Assembly: GCF_017255415.1 (NCBI RefSeq)
Contig: NZ_JAFJZZ010000008.1
Location: forward strand, 1-64,000
DNA length: 64,000 nt
Direction of reading: 5' to 3'
DNA from: Clostridium aminobutyricum
GTDB lineage: Bacteria > Bacillota > Clostridia > Peptostreptococcales > Anaerovoracaceae
Below are positions 48,148 through 55,494 of this stretch, one piece after another. A program made the position numbers and the translations under genes. Position 1 is the stretch's first letter; every line of letters starts with the position of its first letter. The notes under the pieces are model-generated. The model saw only the letters and a list, made by a program, of their open reading frames with translations. It was not told the DNA's origin and did no database searches.

Positions 48148-48282
48148 TTGCTTTATTCTTTTATATATGATATAATATAGAAATTGCAGAAGAATGTACT
48201 CAATGGGTACTAGATATTTAATTAATAATCAATAAATAAGATATTATTTTACTCTTGCGATTTTTGTTGCAGGAGTTTTTTA
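48148..48282 (+). ncRNA. candidate small RNA or leader with promoter and terminator
   Basis: TTGCTT (48148-48153), 17-nt spacer, TATAAT (48171-48176) would start an RNA near 48183. ACTCTTGC (48251-48258) pairs with GCAGGAGT (48269-48276), followed by six T, ending it near 48282. No open frame fits. It lies just outside the insertion-sequence end and upstream of the 67-residue gene, so it could be an attenuated leader. 48283-48409 holds nothing else. Confidence 0.4.
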
Positions 48283-48409
48283 TTTTTAATAAAAAAAATT
48301 AAAAAGGAAATAATAGCTAATATGGGACTGGAGTTCCAGAAATAAGTATCATTAATAAATAATCTGACTTGGGTTCATTCGGTAATCCATTTAATAGGGG
48401 GTAGATAAA

Positions 48410-48613
48410 ATGAAAACCGCACTAGATTTATTAAAAGAAGTTACCAACTTGGGTTTTGATCAACATAAAACTCTAGTTCGTATTGATAAGATTTTAGATA
48501 AAATGTTAGGTATTGAAAGTCGAAAGCCGTTATTAGATGAAAGACTGCCTGACGATATCTATGTGAATATACTTGGCATTTTCACAGAAGAAACGAAAGA
48601 TAGAAGAATCTAA
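48410..48613 (+). CDS. hypothetical 67-residue protein
   Basis: A small acidic-basic, probably helical protein (begins MKTALDLLKEVTNLGFDQHK, then LDKMLGI and DDIYVNILGIF). No membrane helix, cysteine cluster or known motif. ATAGGGGGTAG lies about 8 nt before the ATG, so translation is plausible. It follows the candidate small RNA or leader. Family not recognised. Confidence 0.5.
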   Translation: MKTALDLLKEVTNLGFDQHKTLVRIDKILDKMLGIESRKPLLDERLPDDIYVNILGIFTEETKDRRI

Positions 48614-48903
48614 TAAATAGATTTCATTAAAACATATCGAACATATAGAAGTTTTGAAAATCGGATGGAGTGGTATCAAGTTTCATGGCAATAGAAATAA
48701 AAAAAGAAAGAAGAGAATAATGATAGAAGAAAAAAATACTGAGTTTGTGCTCACACAAGAAGTCATTAACGAATGCTTACAGTTCATGTAAGCTCGTTTA
48801 AATGCAACACCTTGGATCATTTCAAGGTGTATTTATGTTACATATTGAAATGATTATTTCAATATCAGAAAGTAGATATTGGATTAATTATGCAACATTT
48901 GTT

Positions 48904-48930
48904 AGAGGCTATTGGCCTCTGATTTTTTTT
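48904..48930 (+). terminator. intrinsic terminator
   Basis: AGAGGC (48904-48909) pairs with GCCTCT (48915-48920), then GA and eight T. An earlier hairpin ACACCTTG/CAAGGTGT (48807-48830) precedes it. The 48614-48900 stretch has only a 23-codon frame (48720-48791), which I do not call. Confidence 0.65.
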
Positions 48931-48975
48931 ACTCTCATTACAAGAGTATTCTTTAAATTTTATCATAAATAAAGC

Positions 48976-49004
48976 TTGCATTACTTTTGGTTGTGTGATA
49001 TATT
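48976..49004 (+). promoter_or_regulatory. promoter of first zinc-ribbon gene
   Basis: TTGCAT (48976-48981), 17-nt spacer, TATATT (48999-49004). The leader contains nested hairpins CTGATT/AATCAG (49031-49069) and TACCTT/AAGGTA (49038-49056). Confidence 0.55.
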
Positions 49005-49100
49005 CAGATTATTATAAATATTTTAAAAATCTGATTATACCTTTCACTATAAGGTAGGTTAAAAATCAGTATTTTGTCTAACATTAAATGGAGGAATGAA

Positions 49101-49265
49101 ATGCCAGATAAAACTTTAATTTGTAAAGAGTGTGGTAAAGAATTTATCTTTACAGAAGGCGAACAGAATTTCTATAAAGAAAAAGGATTCGAAAACGAAC
49201 CACAAAGATGCCCTGACTGTAGAAAAGCAAAAAAACACCAGAATAACAATAACAGAAACTACTAA
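49101..49265 (+). CDS. small zinc-ribbon protein (first copy)
   Basis: A 54-residue protein of the probable zinc-ribbon (zf-trcl-like) family. Two CxxC knuckles, CKECG and CPDC, flank a conserved EFIFTEGEQNFYKEKGFENEP segment, seen here in two parts, and a Lys/Asn-rich tail ends it. ATG 49101 is chosen for TGGAGGA about 6 nt upstream rather than the longer frame. It likely binds one zinc ion. A nucleic-acid or ribosome link is possible given the basic tail and the infC neighbour, but this is inference. Confidence 0.85.
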   Translation: MPDKTLICKECGKEFIFTEGEQNFYKEKGFENEPQRCPDCRKAKKHQNNNNRNY

Positions 49266-49290
49266 AACTAAATAGCTTTTTAAAAAAATT

Positions 49291-49329
49291 AAACTTATAG
49301 GATTAAATTTCTGTAGGTTTTTTATTTTT
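49291..49329 (+). terminator. terminator of first zinc-ribbon gene
   Basis: AAACTTATAG (49291-49300) pairs with CTGTAGGTTT (49311-49320) including wobble pairs, then TTTATTTTT. Confidence 0.6.
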
Positions 49330-49373
49330 CATAAAATTATTTTTAAAATTCAAAAATATTTTTGTAATTCTTC

Positions 49374-49402
49374 TTGCTTAATTCCAATTATTATATTATA
49401 GT
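49374..49402 (+). promoter_or_regulatory. promoter of second zinc-ribbon gene
   Basis: TTGCTT (49374-49379), 17-nt spacer, TATAGT (49397-49402). The leader begins with hairpin CTGATA/TATCAG (49410-49428). Confidence 0.55.
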
Positions 49403-49525
49403 TAAAGAGCTGATATAAACTTTATCAGTTATGGATTAATTGATTTTTGACGACCCTTCTTTGATTTATTTAGAGAGATGTCTTTGATTTTGAAATCCTA
49501 AATAAAATAAAAGGAGGTTAGTGTT

Positions 49526-49702
49526 ATGGCTGACAAAACAATTACATGCAAAGATTGCGGAGCAGAATTTACTTTTACTGAAAGTGAGCAGGCGTTCTAC
49601 AAAGAGAAGGGATTCGAAAACGAACCACAGAGATGTCCTTCTTGTAGATCCGCAAGAAAACAACAACAAAGAAATAACAGAAATAATGGCAATAGATACT
49701 AA
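49526..49702 (+). CDS. small zinc-ribbon protein (second copy)
   Basis: A 58-residue paralogue of the gene at 49101. CKDCG and CPSC knuckles, with FYKEKGFENEPQRCP identical in both copies. The tail is Gln/Asn/Arg-rich (QQQRNNRNNGNRY). AAAGGAGG lies 7 nt before the ATG. The overlapping frame at 49521 in another phase is spurious. Each copy has its own promoter, leader hairpin and terminator, so they are separate units that arose by tandem duplication. Confidence 0.88.
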   Translation: MADKTITCKDCGAEFTFTESEQAFYKEKGFENEPQRCPSCRSARKQQQRNNRNNGNRY

Positions 49703-49722
49703 TAATGATGTTTATTTCAAAC

Positions 49723-49753
49723 AAAAGTGGATTATTTAATCCACTTTTATTTT
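49723..49753 (+). terminator. terminator of second zinc-ribbon gene
   Basis: AAAAGTGGATTA (49723-49734) is perfectly complementary to TAATCCACTTTT (49737-49748) across a 2-nt loop, followed by AT and five T. It lies about 30 nt before the infC start. Confidence 0.8.
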
Positions 49754-49783
49754 TTATGAAAGACCAAACAGGAGGTATTTATT

Positions 49784-50305
49784 ATTAGCAATAACAAAAA
49801 TGAAGTACAAATTAACAATGAGATAAAAGATAAAGAAATCAGACTTATTGATGCGGATGGAACGATGCTTGGAGTTGTATCAACTTCAGAAGCACTGGAA
49901 TTAGCATCTCAAAAGAATCTAGATTTAGTGAAAATCTCTCCGAATGCTGTACCGCCAGTATGCAAAATAGCTGACTACAATAAAACCATGTATGAAAAGG
50001 CTAAAAAGGAGAAAGAGGCGAAGAAAAGCCAAAAGGTAGTAACGCTTAAAGAAGTAAGACTATCTGCTAAAATAGAAGAACATGATTTAGAGGTTAAAAG
50101 TAAAAATGCCTGTAAATTTTTATTAGAAGGTAATAAAGTAAAAGCAAGTATTCGATTTAAGGGTAGGCAACAAAAATATACAACAGATGGGTTCGATGTA
50201 CTTTCAAGATTTGCTGATTCCATAAAGGAAGTCGGGTCTGTCGAGAAGGCGCCTGCTCTTGAAGGAAGAATCATTACTATGATGATAAGCCCTAAAAAAC
50301 TGTAA
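49784..50305 (+). CDS. infC: translation initiation factor IF-3 with ATT start
   Basis: A 173-residue IF-3. Frame analysis carries the family N-terminus (VQINNEIKDKEIRLIDADG) upstream of the first in-frame ATG at 49865, back to ATT codons at 49781 and 49784. AGGAGG at 49770-49775 places ATT 49784 at 8 nt, so translation should begin at this non-standard codon, as known for infC in E. coli, where IF-3 represses its own AUU start. The linker is Lys-rich (EKAKKEKEAKKSQK), and GRIITMMISPKK ends it. rpmI and rplT do not follow. The gene is solitary and may be an extra copy. Confidence 0.9.
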   Translation: MSNNKNEVQINNEIKDKEIRLIDADGTMLGVVSTSEALELASQKNLDLVKISPNAVPPVCKIADYNKTMYEKAKKEKEAKKSQKVVTLKEVRLSAKIEEHDLEVKSKNACKFLLEGNKVKASIRFKGRQQKYTTDGFDVLSRFADSIKEVGSVEKAPALEGRIITMMISPKKL

Positions 50306-50328
50306 ATTAAAACTAAATGAATCTTGGG

Positions 50329-50355
50329 ATAGCACTAACGAAATGTTAGTGCTAT
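50329..50355 (+). terminator. terminator of infC
   Basis: ATAGCACTAAC (50329-50339), 5-nt loop, GTTAGTGCTAT (50345-50355), perfect 11-bp stem with a short T-rich tail. Confidence 0.7.
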
Positions 50356-50438
50356 ATTTATGTAATTGAAATCCATCGGCTATGCAGGTGAGGATAAAAA
50401 GCTTCGTATACCGCGCTGGATGAATTGAAATCAACCAA

Positions 50439-50527
50439 TTTAATAAAGGGTTAATAACTGAAATGAAAAAACCTCTTTCATGTAAGTTATTTAAGACAGG
50501 GAGATGATAGTTGCCCGTAACTTCCAT
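50439..50527 (-). pseudogene. IS110-family transposase fragment
   Basis: About 29 codons read MEVTGNYHLPVLNNLHERGF and then FISVINPLL, the IS110 family signature normally found as MEATGHYHxPL...ERGxxVxVxNP. Nothing before or after it in this frame fits the transposase. It lies against the end of the response-regulator gene and is a degraded remnant of a past insertion. Confidence 0.65.
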
Positions 50528-51504
50528 TAAGATGCGACAACAACTCTGTTTCGACCGTCGGATTTTCCCCGATAAAGCGCAATATCTGCGCGTTTAATGC
50601 TCTCTTCAACTTTGGAATTACCGTTGTATTCGGAAAGCCCGATCGTTACGGTCATGCTAATATCGATGTCGTTATATCTGATTGACATTTTACTGATTGC
50701 AAAGCGAATGCGTTCTGCTAACTTGTATGCTGATCGCTTATCTGTTTCAGAAAGAAAGATCAAAAATTCTTCGCCGCCCCATCGGGAGACAATATCCGCC
50801 TCTCGCACATTAATCAAAATAACTTTAGAAATTTCTTTCAGACAATAATCTCCAAAATCGTGACCGTATTGATCATTGATTTGCTTGAAATAATCAATAT
50901 CACATATAACCAGAGAAAAAACTCTTCCTGTTTGCCGGTATCGAATTACTTCTTCATTGATTCGCTCCATGATGTAACGCCTGTTATATAAATTAGTTAA
51001 GGAATCAGTGGTTGCCAATTCCGCTAACTGAAGTAATGCATTTTCTAGGGCTTCATTTTTTTTGGCGATCATATTATTGGCTTTTAAAAGCTCTTCATTT
51101 AAAGCTTTCAGTTTGTCTTGGCTTTTTTTGTATTTATAGTGATTATCAATCCGGGCTAGTAATTCGATCTCGTTGAAAGGCTTTATGAGATAATCGGAGC
51201 CACCGATTCGCAATCCTTTTTGTATTTCATCCGGTTCGGATCTGGATGAAATGAAGATGATCGGTATCGAATCCGTATCAGGATTGGAGCGTATGGATTT
51301 GCATAAATCGAATCCAGATAAATCAGGCAGGATAATATCCAGTAAAATGATATCGGGGTTTTGATTTGTAAGGACTTCGATAGCCTCAGCACCGGTAGAG
51401 GCGGTTTTTATCTTATAATGATTTCTCTTAAGAATACTCTCAATAAACATCAAATTCAGAGGGCTGTCGTCAACGATCAATACGGATGGCATTTCTGTTT
51501 GCAT
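50527..51504 (-). CDS. response regulator with diguanylate cyclase (GGDEF) output
   Basis: A 325-residue PleD-like protein. The receiver domain (residues about 5-125) has the acidic pair near the start (VDDS), phospho-acceptor Asp in DIILLDIILPD, Ser/Thr in IFISS and Lys in YLIKPFN. A coiled coil joins it to a GGDEF domain with SLTNLYNRR, CDIDYFKQIND and active-site RWGGEEF. RExD (READ) before it is an I-site-like pattern. Phosphorylation by an unknown kinase should raise c-di-GMP. It lies 23 nt downstream of the EAL gene, same strand. Confidence 0.9.
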   Translation of the reverse strand: MQTEMPSVLIVDDSPLNLMFIESILKRNHYKIKTASTGAEAIEVLTNQNPDIILLDIILPDLSGFDLCKSIRSNPDTDSIPIIFISSRSEPDEIQKGLRIGGSDYLIKPFNEIELLARIDNHYKYKKSQDKLKALNEELLKANNMIAKKNEALENALLQLAELATTDSLTNLYNRRYIMERINEEVIRYRQTGRVFSLVICDIDYFKQINDQYGHDFGDYCLKEISKVILINVREADIVSRWGGEEFLIFLSETDKRSAYKLAERIRFAISKMSIRYNDIDISMTVTIGLSEYNGNSKVEESIKRADIALYRGKSDGRNRVVVAS

Positions 51505-51527
51505 TTGTCTTACCTCCTTGCTGCGGC

Positions 51528-53324
51528 CTATATTTGATAATAGTTATAGCTATTCCCTGAGAGGATGATTTCTGAGTGTTTAACAATAGGCTCAATATCT
51601 TCCAAGGGAAGCGGTTTGCTATAAATGTATCCCTGAATTAAATGGCATCCCATCTGATCTAGAAAATTCAATTGGTCAGCTTCTTCAACGCCTTCCGCGA
51701 CAATTTCCAGATTCATCTTTTGAGATAACGTAATCATGGCTGAAATGATGGCTTCAATCTTGGCATTCTTATTAATATCCTTAATGAAGGACCGATCTAT
51801 TTTAATCTTATCAATTGGCAATGATTTTAGATAATTTAAAGAAGAATAGCCATTGCCGAAATCATCTAATGCAATTTTTACTCCCATTTCTTTTAAACGT
51901 TCTAAAGTCTTGGCAGCCTTGTTCATCGATTCAACCAATACGCTTTCGGTAAGCTCAAGCTCAAGATATTCGGGGTTAAGCCCGGAAATATTCAAGGCGG
52001 TTTTCACCGTATTAAAGAAATCAGGTTCTTGCAATTGCTTTGCAGATATGTTGACCGCCGTTCGTATTTTTGGATAACCTTTGTCCTGCCACACTTTATT
52101 CTGAAGACAAGCCGTATTTAAGACCCAGTTCCCAATGGATGCAATCATTCCGCTGGTTTCGGCAATATGAATAAAGTCAGTTGGATAGACAAGGCCTCTT
52201 TTGGGGTGTTTCCATCGAATCAGCGCTTCGACTCCGGCTAATTTGCCTGTAGTTTTTACAATCGGCTGATAATAAAGAGAAAACTCATTTTTTTCAGATG
52301 CACGTCTCAAGTCATTTTCGATATTGAAGCGCTGAGGATATCGAGCCTTTGAATGCTCGCTGAAAAATTCCATTTTTTCACTGCTGGATTCGCGTGCTGC
52401 ATAAATTGCAGAATTACCGTGTTTTATCAGGTCAAAAACATCTTTGATGTCCCCTGGCAGAAATACAATTCCAATGGACACATTAACATATAGATCTTGA
52501 TCAAATATAGAAAACGGAGTGTTTAGCACGTTAAGAATTCTGCGTGCCACTTTAGCGGATTTTTGCTTGTCGGTACTATCTGACATTAAAATAATAAATT
52601 TGTCTTCATCAATCCTAGATATTAAATCATTTTCTCTGCTCCGTTCATTTAACAACCGGCCGATAACGCGAAGCAGCTCATCACCGACTAAAATGCCATA
52701 GGTACTTTTTATTTTTCGAAATCCATTAATATCAATAAATAAAACGGTGCCTTTCTTGCTAAACTTCAGATAAGAAGCTAGGATGTCTAAGGCGTATGTA
52801 TAACTGTGAAGTTTTGTAACAGGGTCATAATCATGCAGATACCGTAATTGCTCTTCCATTGATTTCTGATAAGAAATATCTTTAAGTGTGCCGGCAATAC
52901 TCACAAGCTGATCCTGTGTATCGTATGCGGCGATGCTATGACAGGAGAACCATTTACAGGTTTCATCCTTCAATTTGATTCTGAATTCAGAAGTCAAAGG
53001 TCTGACTTGTCTCTGTTGAAATTGATACAGATAGTCCCTTATAATATGATGGTCATCTTGATGGATGATGGACATCCATTTCCCATTGTTGATATGGAGA
53101 CGAGTTTCTTCATATCCGGTAATTTCTTTCCATTTGCTCGAAAAAGTAATAAATGAATCTTCTATGTTCCAATACCACACAGGGTCTTCAATAGCATTCA
53201 TGATTTGCTGATAATTTGAAGCTTCAGAAAAAGGTGCGTGAAGAGTCACGGTTTCCTCTGAAAAGTTTCTCTTGGATGATAGATTTATTAATTTATTGTT
53301 TTCTATTTTTTTTATTTCAAACAT
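51528..53324 (-). CDS. PAS-GGDEF-EAL c-di-GMP phosphodiesterase
   Basis: A 598-residue protein. A PAS/PAC domain comes first (about 45-165), then a GGDEF domain whose active loop reads RIDEDKF, so it is degenerate and probably regulatory. The EAL domain is intact: GVEALIRWKHPKRG, ELELTESVLVE, IALDDFGNGYSSLNYLKSLP and KIDRSFIKDI. It should hydrolyse c-di-GMP and oppose the adjacent diguanylate cyclase. ATG 53324 is preferred over TTG 53351, although the GGGAG sequence is about 12 nt away. The operon with the response regulator suggests balanced control. Confidence 0.88.
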   Translation of the reverse strand: MFEIKKIENNKLINLSSKRNFSEETVTLHAPFSEASNYQQIMNAIEDPVWYWNIEDSFITFSSKWKEITGYEETRLHINNGKWMSIIHQDDHHIIRDYLYQFQQRQVRPLTSEFRIKLKDETCKWFSCHSIAAYDTQDQLVSIAGTLKDISYQKSMEEQLRYLHDYDPVTKLHSYTYALDILASYLKFSKKGTVLFIDINGFRKIKSTYGILVGDELLRVIGRLLNERSRENDLISRIDEDKFIILMSDSTDKQKSAKVARRILNVLNTPFSIFDQDLYVNVSIGIVFLPGDIKDVFDLIKHGNSAIYAARESSSEKMEFFSEHSKARYPQRFNIENDLRRASEKNEFSLYYQPIVKTTGKLAGVEALIRWKHPKRGLVYPTDFIHIAETSGMIASIGNWVLNTACLQNKVWQDKGYPKIRTAVNISAKQLQEPDFFNTVKTALNISGLNPEYLELELTESVLVESMNKAAKTLERLKEMGVKIALDDFGNGYSSLNYLKSLPIDKIKIDRSFIKDINKNAKIEAIISAMITLSQKMNLEIVAEGVEEADQLNFLDQMGCHLIQGYIYSKPLPLEDIEPIVKHSEIILSGNSYNYYQI

Positions 53325-53417
53325 ATTATACTTATACTCCCAATCTATCAAATTGATTTGTCAGTCAATAAAGGTGAATAAGGGTGTCTTCGTTGTGGCA
53401 AATGAATGTTATATAAA

Positions 53418-53488
53418 AAAGCAGCCTATAAGTAGACTGCTTTAATGGATAAATTATTATGAAAAGCAGCCTATGTCATTAGACCGCT
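53418..53488 (-). terminator. two tandem hairpins, minus-strand terminators
   Basis: Hairpin 53418-53443 (AAAGCAGcCTA / TAGaCTGCTTT) is followed on the minus strand by TTTTTTA. Hairpin 53465-53488 (AGCAGCCTA / TAGACCGCT, wobble pairs) shares the AAGCAGCCTAT unit. They would end a minus-strand transcript from the small gene at 53479-53616. Confidence 0.6.
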
Positions 53489-53616
53489 CGGAATTTAAAA
53501 TAAAATTCTTGACGGGATATGACACTTGAATTTGTTTTTAAAGCATGACAACAGATGCATCTTTTTTTATGCATTCGTTTTATGATTAAATTTCTTACAA
53601 ATTGAATTGTATTCAT
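53479..53616 (-). CDS. small basic Cys-containing peptide gene, 45 residues
   Basis: A 45-residue frame (MNTIQFVRNLIIKRMHKKRC, then ICCHALKTNSSV). AAGGGG lies 6 nt before the ATG. It has its own strong promoter (TTGACA, 17 nt, TACATT on the minus strand) with an inverted repeat at the start point and is closed by tandem hairpins, which together argue for a real expressed unit. The CICCH cluster could bind metal. No family recognised. It might also be a regulatory RNA with a chance frame. Confidence 0.4.
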   Translation of the reverse strand: MNTIQFVRNLIIKRMHKKRCICCHALKTNSSVISRQEFYFKFRAV

Positions 53617-53633
53617 AAAATTCCCCTTTTTAA

Positions 53634-53690
53634 TTCATACTTAACTAATAGGTATAGTATGAATGTATACCTGTTAATATAATTTGTCAA
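53634..53690 (-). promoter_or_regulatory. minus-strand promoter with overlapping inverted repeat
   Basis: On the minus strand, TTGACA (53690-53685), 17-nt spacer, TACATT (53667-53662). TTCATACT (53634-53641) and AGTATGAA (53656-53663) form a perfect 8-bp dyad spanning the -10 edge and start point, and GGTATA/TATACC (53651-53671) is a second dyad. A repressor site is likely. 53691-53939 carries only the start region of the next gene. Confidence 0.55.
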
Positions 53691-53939
53691 GTAATTTCCA
53701 TCTAAATTTTACCTTCTCATTTCCTTTTTCGACGAAAAATATGCAATTGAATAAAAGTCAAGCTTATTATTTTTTTGTGCACTGACAACTCTTATTTGAT
53801 TCAGCATTTGTTGAATTAACACAAAATTCTAAATTATTTAGATTATTTTCACAAAAAACATTGAAGTGTATCCAATTTATGTATAATATAATTATGCTGA
53901 TAAAAGCTAGAAAAAAATAAAATTTGAGGGGATGAAAAA

Positions 53940-55481
53940 ATGGAAGAAACAGATCTAATGGAGAATAAAACTCCAATCAATCAAAAGAAAAAACGTCAAT
54001 TTCCATCTGCATTTACAATTCTTTTTATTATCCTAATTATTGCGGCTATAGGAACGAATTTCATGCCGACAGGATCATACTCAAAGCTGCTTTACAACGC
54101 AGATACGGATATGTTTGACGTCACCGCACCTGACGGAAGCCTTGTTTCAATGGATGCGGATCAGGCAACACTTGATAAGCTAAATATAAAAGCGCAGTTA
54201 GGCTTATTCTTAAATGGAAGTATTTATAAGCCAATCGGTGTGCCGGGAAGCTATGAAGCGATTGAGCCTAATCCACAGGGCTTCACGGATTGTGTTTTAG
54301 CCTTGGTGAATGGTGTGTACGACACAATTGATATCAGTTTATTTATTTTCGTATTGGGTGGTATGCTTGCTTATTTAAATAAATCAGGGGCATTCGCAGC
54401 GGGTATGGGTGCATTATCAAAGGCCACAAAAGGTAGGGAATTTATACTTATTATTCTGATTACTATTCTGATTGCACTTGGCGGTACTACTTTTGGTATG
54501 TGTGAAGAGACCGTTGCCCTTTATGCAGTAGTTATTCCGATTTTTGTGCTGGCAGGTTATGATGCATTAGTAGGGATCGCCGCCGTTTATTTGGGATCAT
54601 CCATAGGAACAATGTGTTCAACTGTGAACCCATTTGCAACGGTAATCGCATCCAATGCGGCAGGAATTAATTTCATGGAAGGCTTTGGAATACGAATCGC
54701 AGCGCTTGTTGTCGGAACGATTATTTGTATCCTATATGTCATCCGGTATGGCAATATGGTTAAAAAACATCCGGAGAGATCTTATATCTTAGAAAGCAAA
54801 GCGTATATTGAAGAAAAATATTGCAGTGAAGCAGAGGTTCCTGCATTGACCGGCAGATTTAAGATTGTTCTGGTACAATTCTTCTTCACCTTTGTCATCA
54901 TGGTTTATGGTGTAGTGAAGCTGGAATGGTGGTTTGGTGAAATGACCGGCCTATTCTTAGTTTCAGCGATTATCATGGGAATCATTTTACGCATGGGCGA
55001 AAGAGAAATGGTCAATGAATTTTTAGCAGGAGCAGGAGATATGATCGGTGTTGCACTGATTTGCGGTGTCGCTAGATCCATCAACGTAATCTTGGAAAAC
55101 GGTTTAGTATCCGATGCATTGCTGAACACCATGTCCGGATGGGTAGCAGGTATGAGCCCTTATGCCTTTGCCATTATGATGTATTTTATTTATATTATTT
55201 TAGGATTCTTCATTAATTCCACATCTGGGCTGGCTATGCTCTCCATTCCGATCATGGCACCACTTGCAGATGCGGTTGGACTTCCGAGAGAAGTTGTCAT
55301 TACAGCATATCTGTTTGGTCAGGGAACCATGGGCTTTATTACACCGACCGGTTTAGTCCTTGTTATTTTGCAACTGGTTCATGTGAACTATGATAAATAC
55401 TTAAGATTTGTTCTGCCGCTGATGGGAATTTTAGTAGCATTTTCGATAGCCTTCCTTTGCATCGAAGTGGCAACCGTATAA
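53940..55481 (+). CDS. YfcC-family membrane transporter
   Basis: A 513-residue transporter of the YfcC/DcuC-like family with about twelve membrane helices. FPSAFTILFIILIIAAIGTNF is the first helix, VLGGMLAYLNKSGAF, GTTFGMCEETVALYAV and STVNPFATVIASNAAG are conserved pore segments, and a charged loop lies near 285. Related proteins move C4-dicarboxylates, amino acids or peptides. The next gene, 13 nt away, is a dipeptidase, so uptake of peptides or amino-acid derivatives is probable. GAGGGGATG precedes the ATG. Confidence 0.88.
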   Translation: MEETDLMENKTPINQKKKRQFPSAFTILFIILIIAAIGTNFMPTGSYSKLLYNADTDMFDVTAPDGSLVSMDADQATLDKLNIKAQLGLFLNGSIYKPIGVPGSYEAIEPNPQGFTDCVLALVNGVYDTIDISLFIFVLGGMLAYLNKSGAFAAGMGALSKATKGREFILIILITILIALGGTTFGMCEETVALYAVVIPIFVLAGYDALVGIAAVYLGSSIGTMCSTVNPFATVIASNAAGINFMEGFGIRIAALVVGTIICILYVIRYGNMVKKHPERSYILESKAYIEEKYCSEAEVPALTGRFKIVLVQFFFTFVIMVYGVVKLEWWFGEMTGLFLVSAIIMGIILRMGEREMVNEFLAGAGDMIGVALICGVARSINVILENGLVSDALLNTMSGWVAGMSPYAFAIMMYFIYIILGFFINSTSGLAMLSIPIMAPLADAVGLPREVVITAYLFGQGTMGFITPTGLVLVILQLVHVNYDKYLRFVLPLMGILVAFSIAFLCIEVATV

Positions 55482-55494
55482 CAGGAGGAATCTC

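Noticed and set aside
48720-48791. 23-codon frame before a hairpin
   Set aside because: Too short and without a ribosome site or family signature.
49521-49739. 72-codon plus-strand frame
   Set aside because: It is the wrong phase of the second zinc-ribbon gene, which has a matched ribosome site and conserved cysteines.
53767-53976. 69-codon minus-strand frame with hydrophobic residues
   Set aside because: It spans the promoter and start of the YfcC gene on the other strand, and the AT-rich bias explains the hydrophobic translation.
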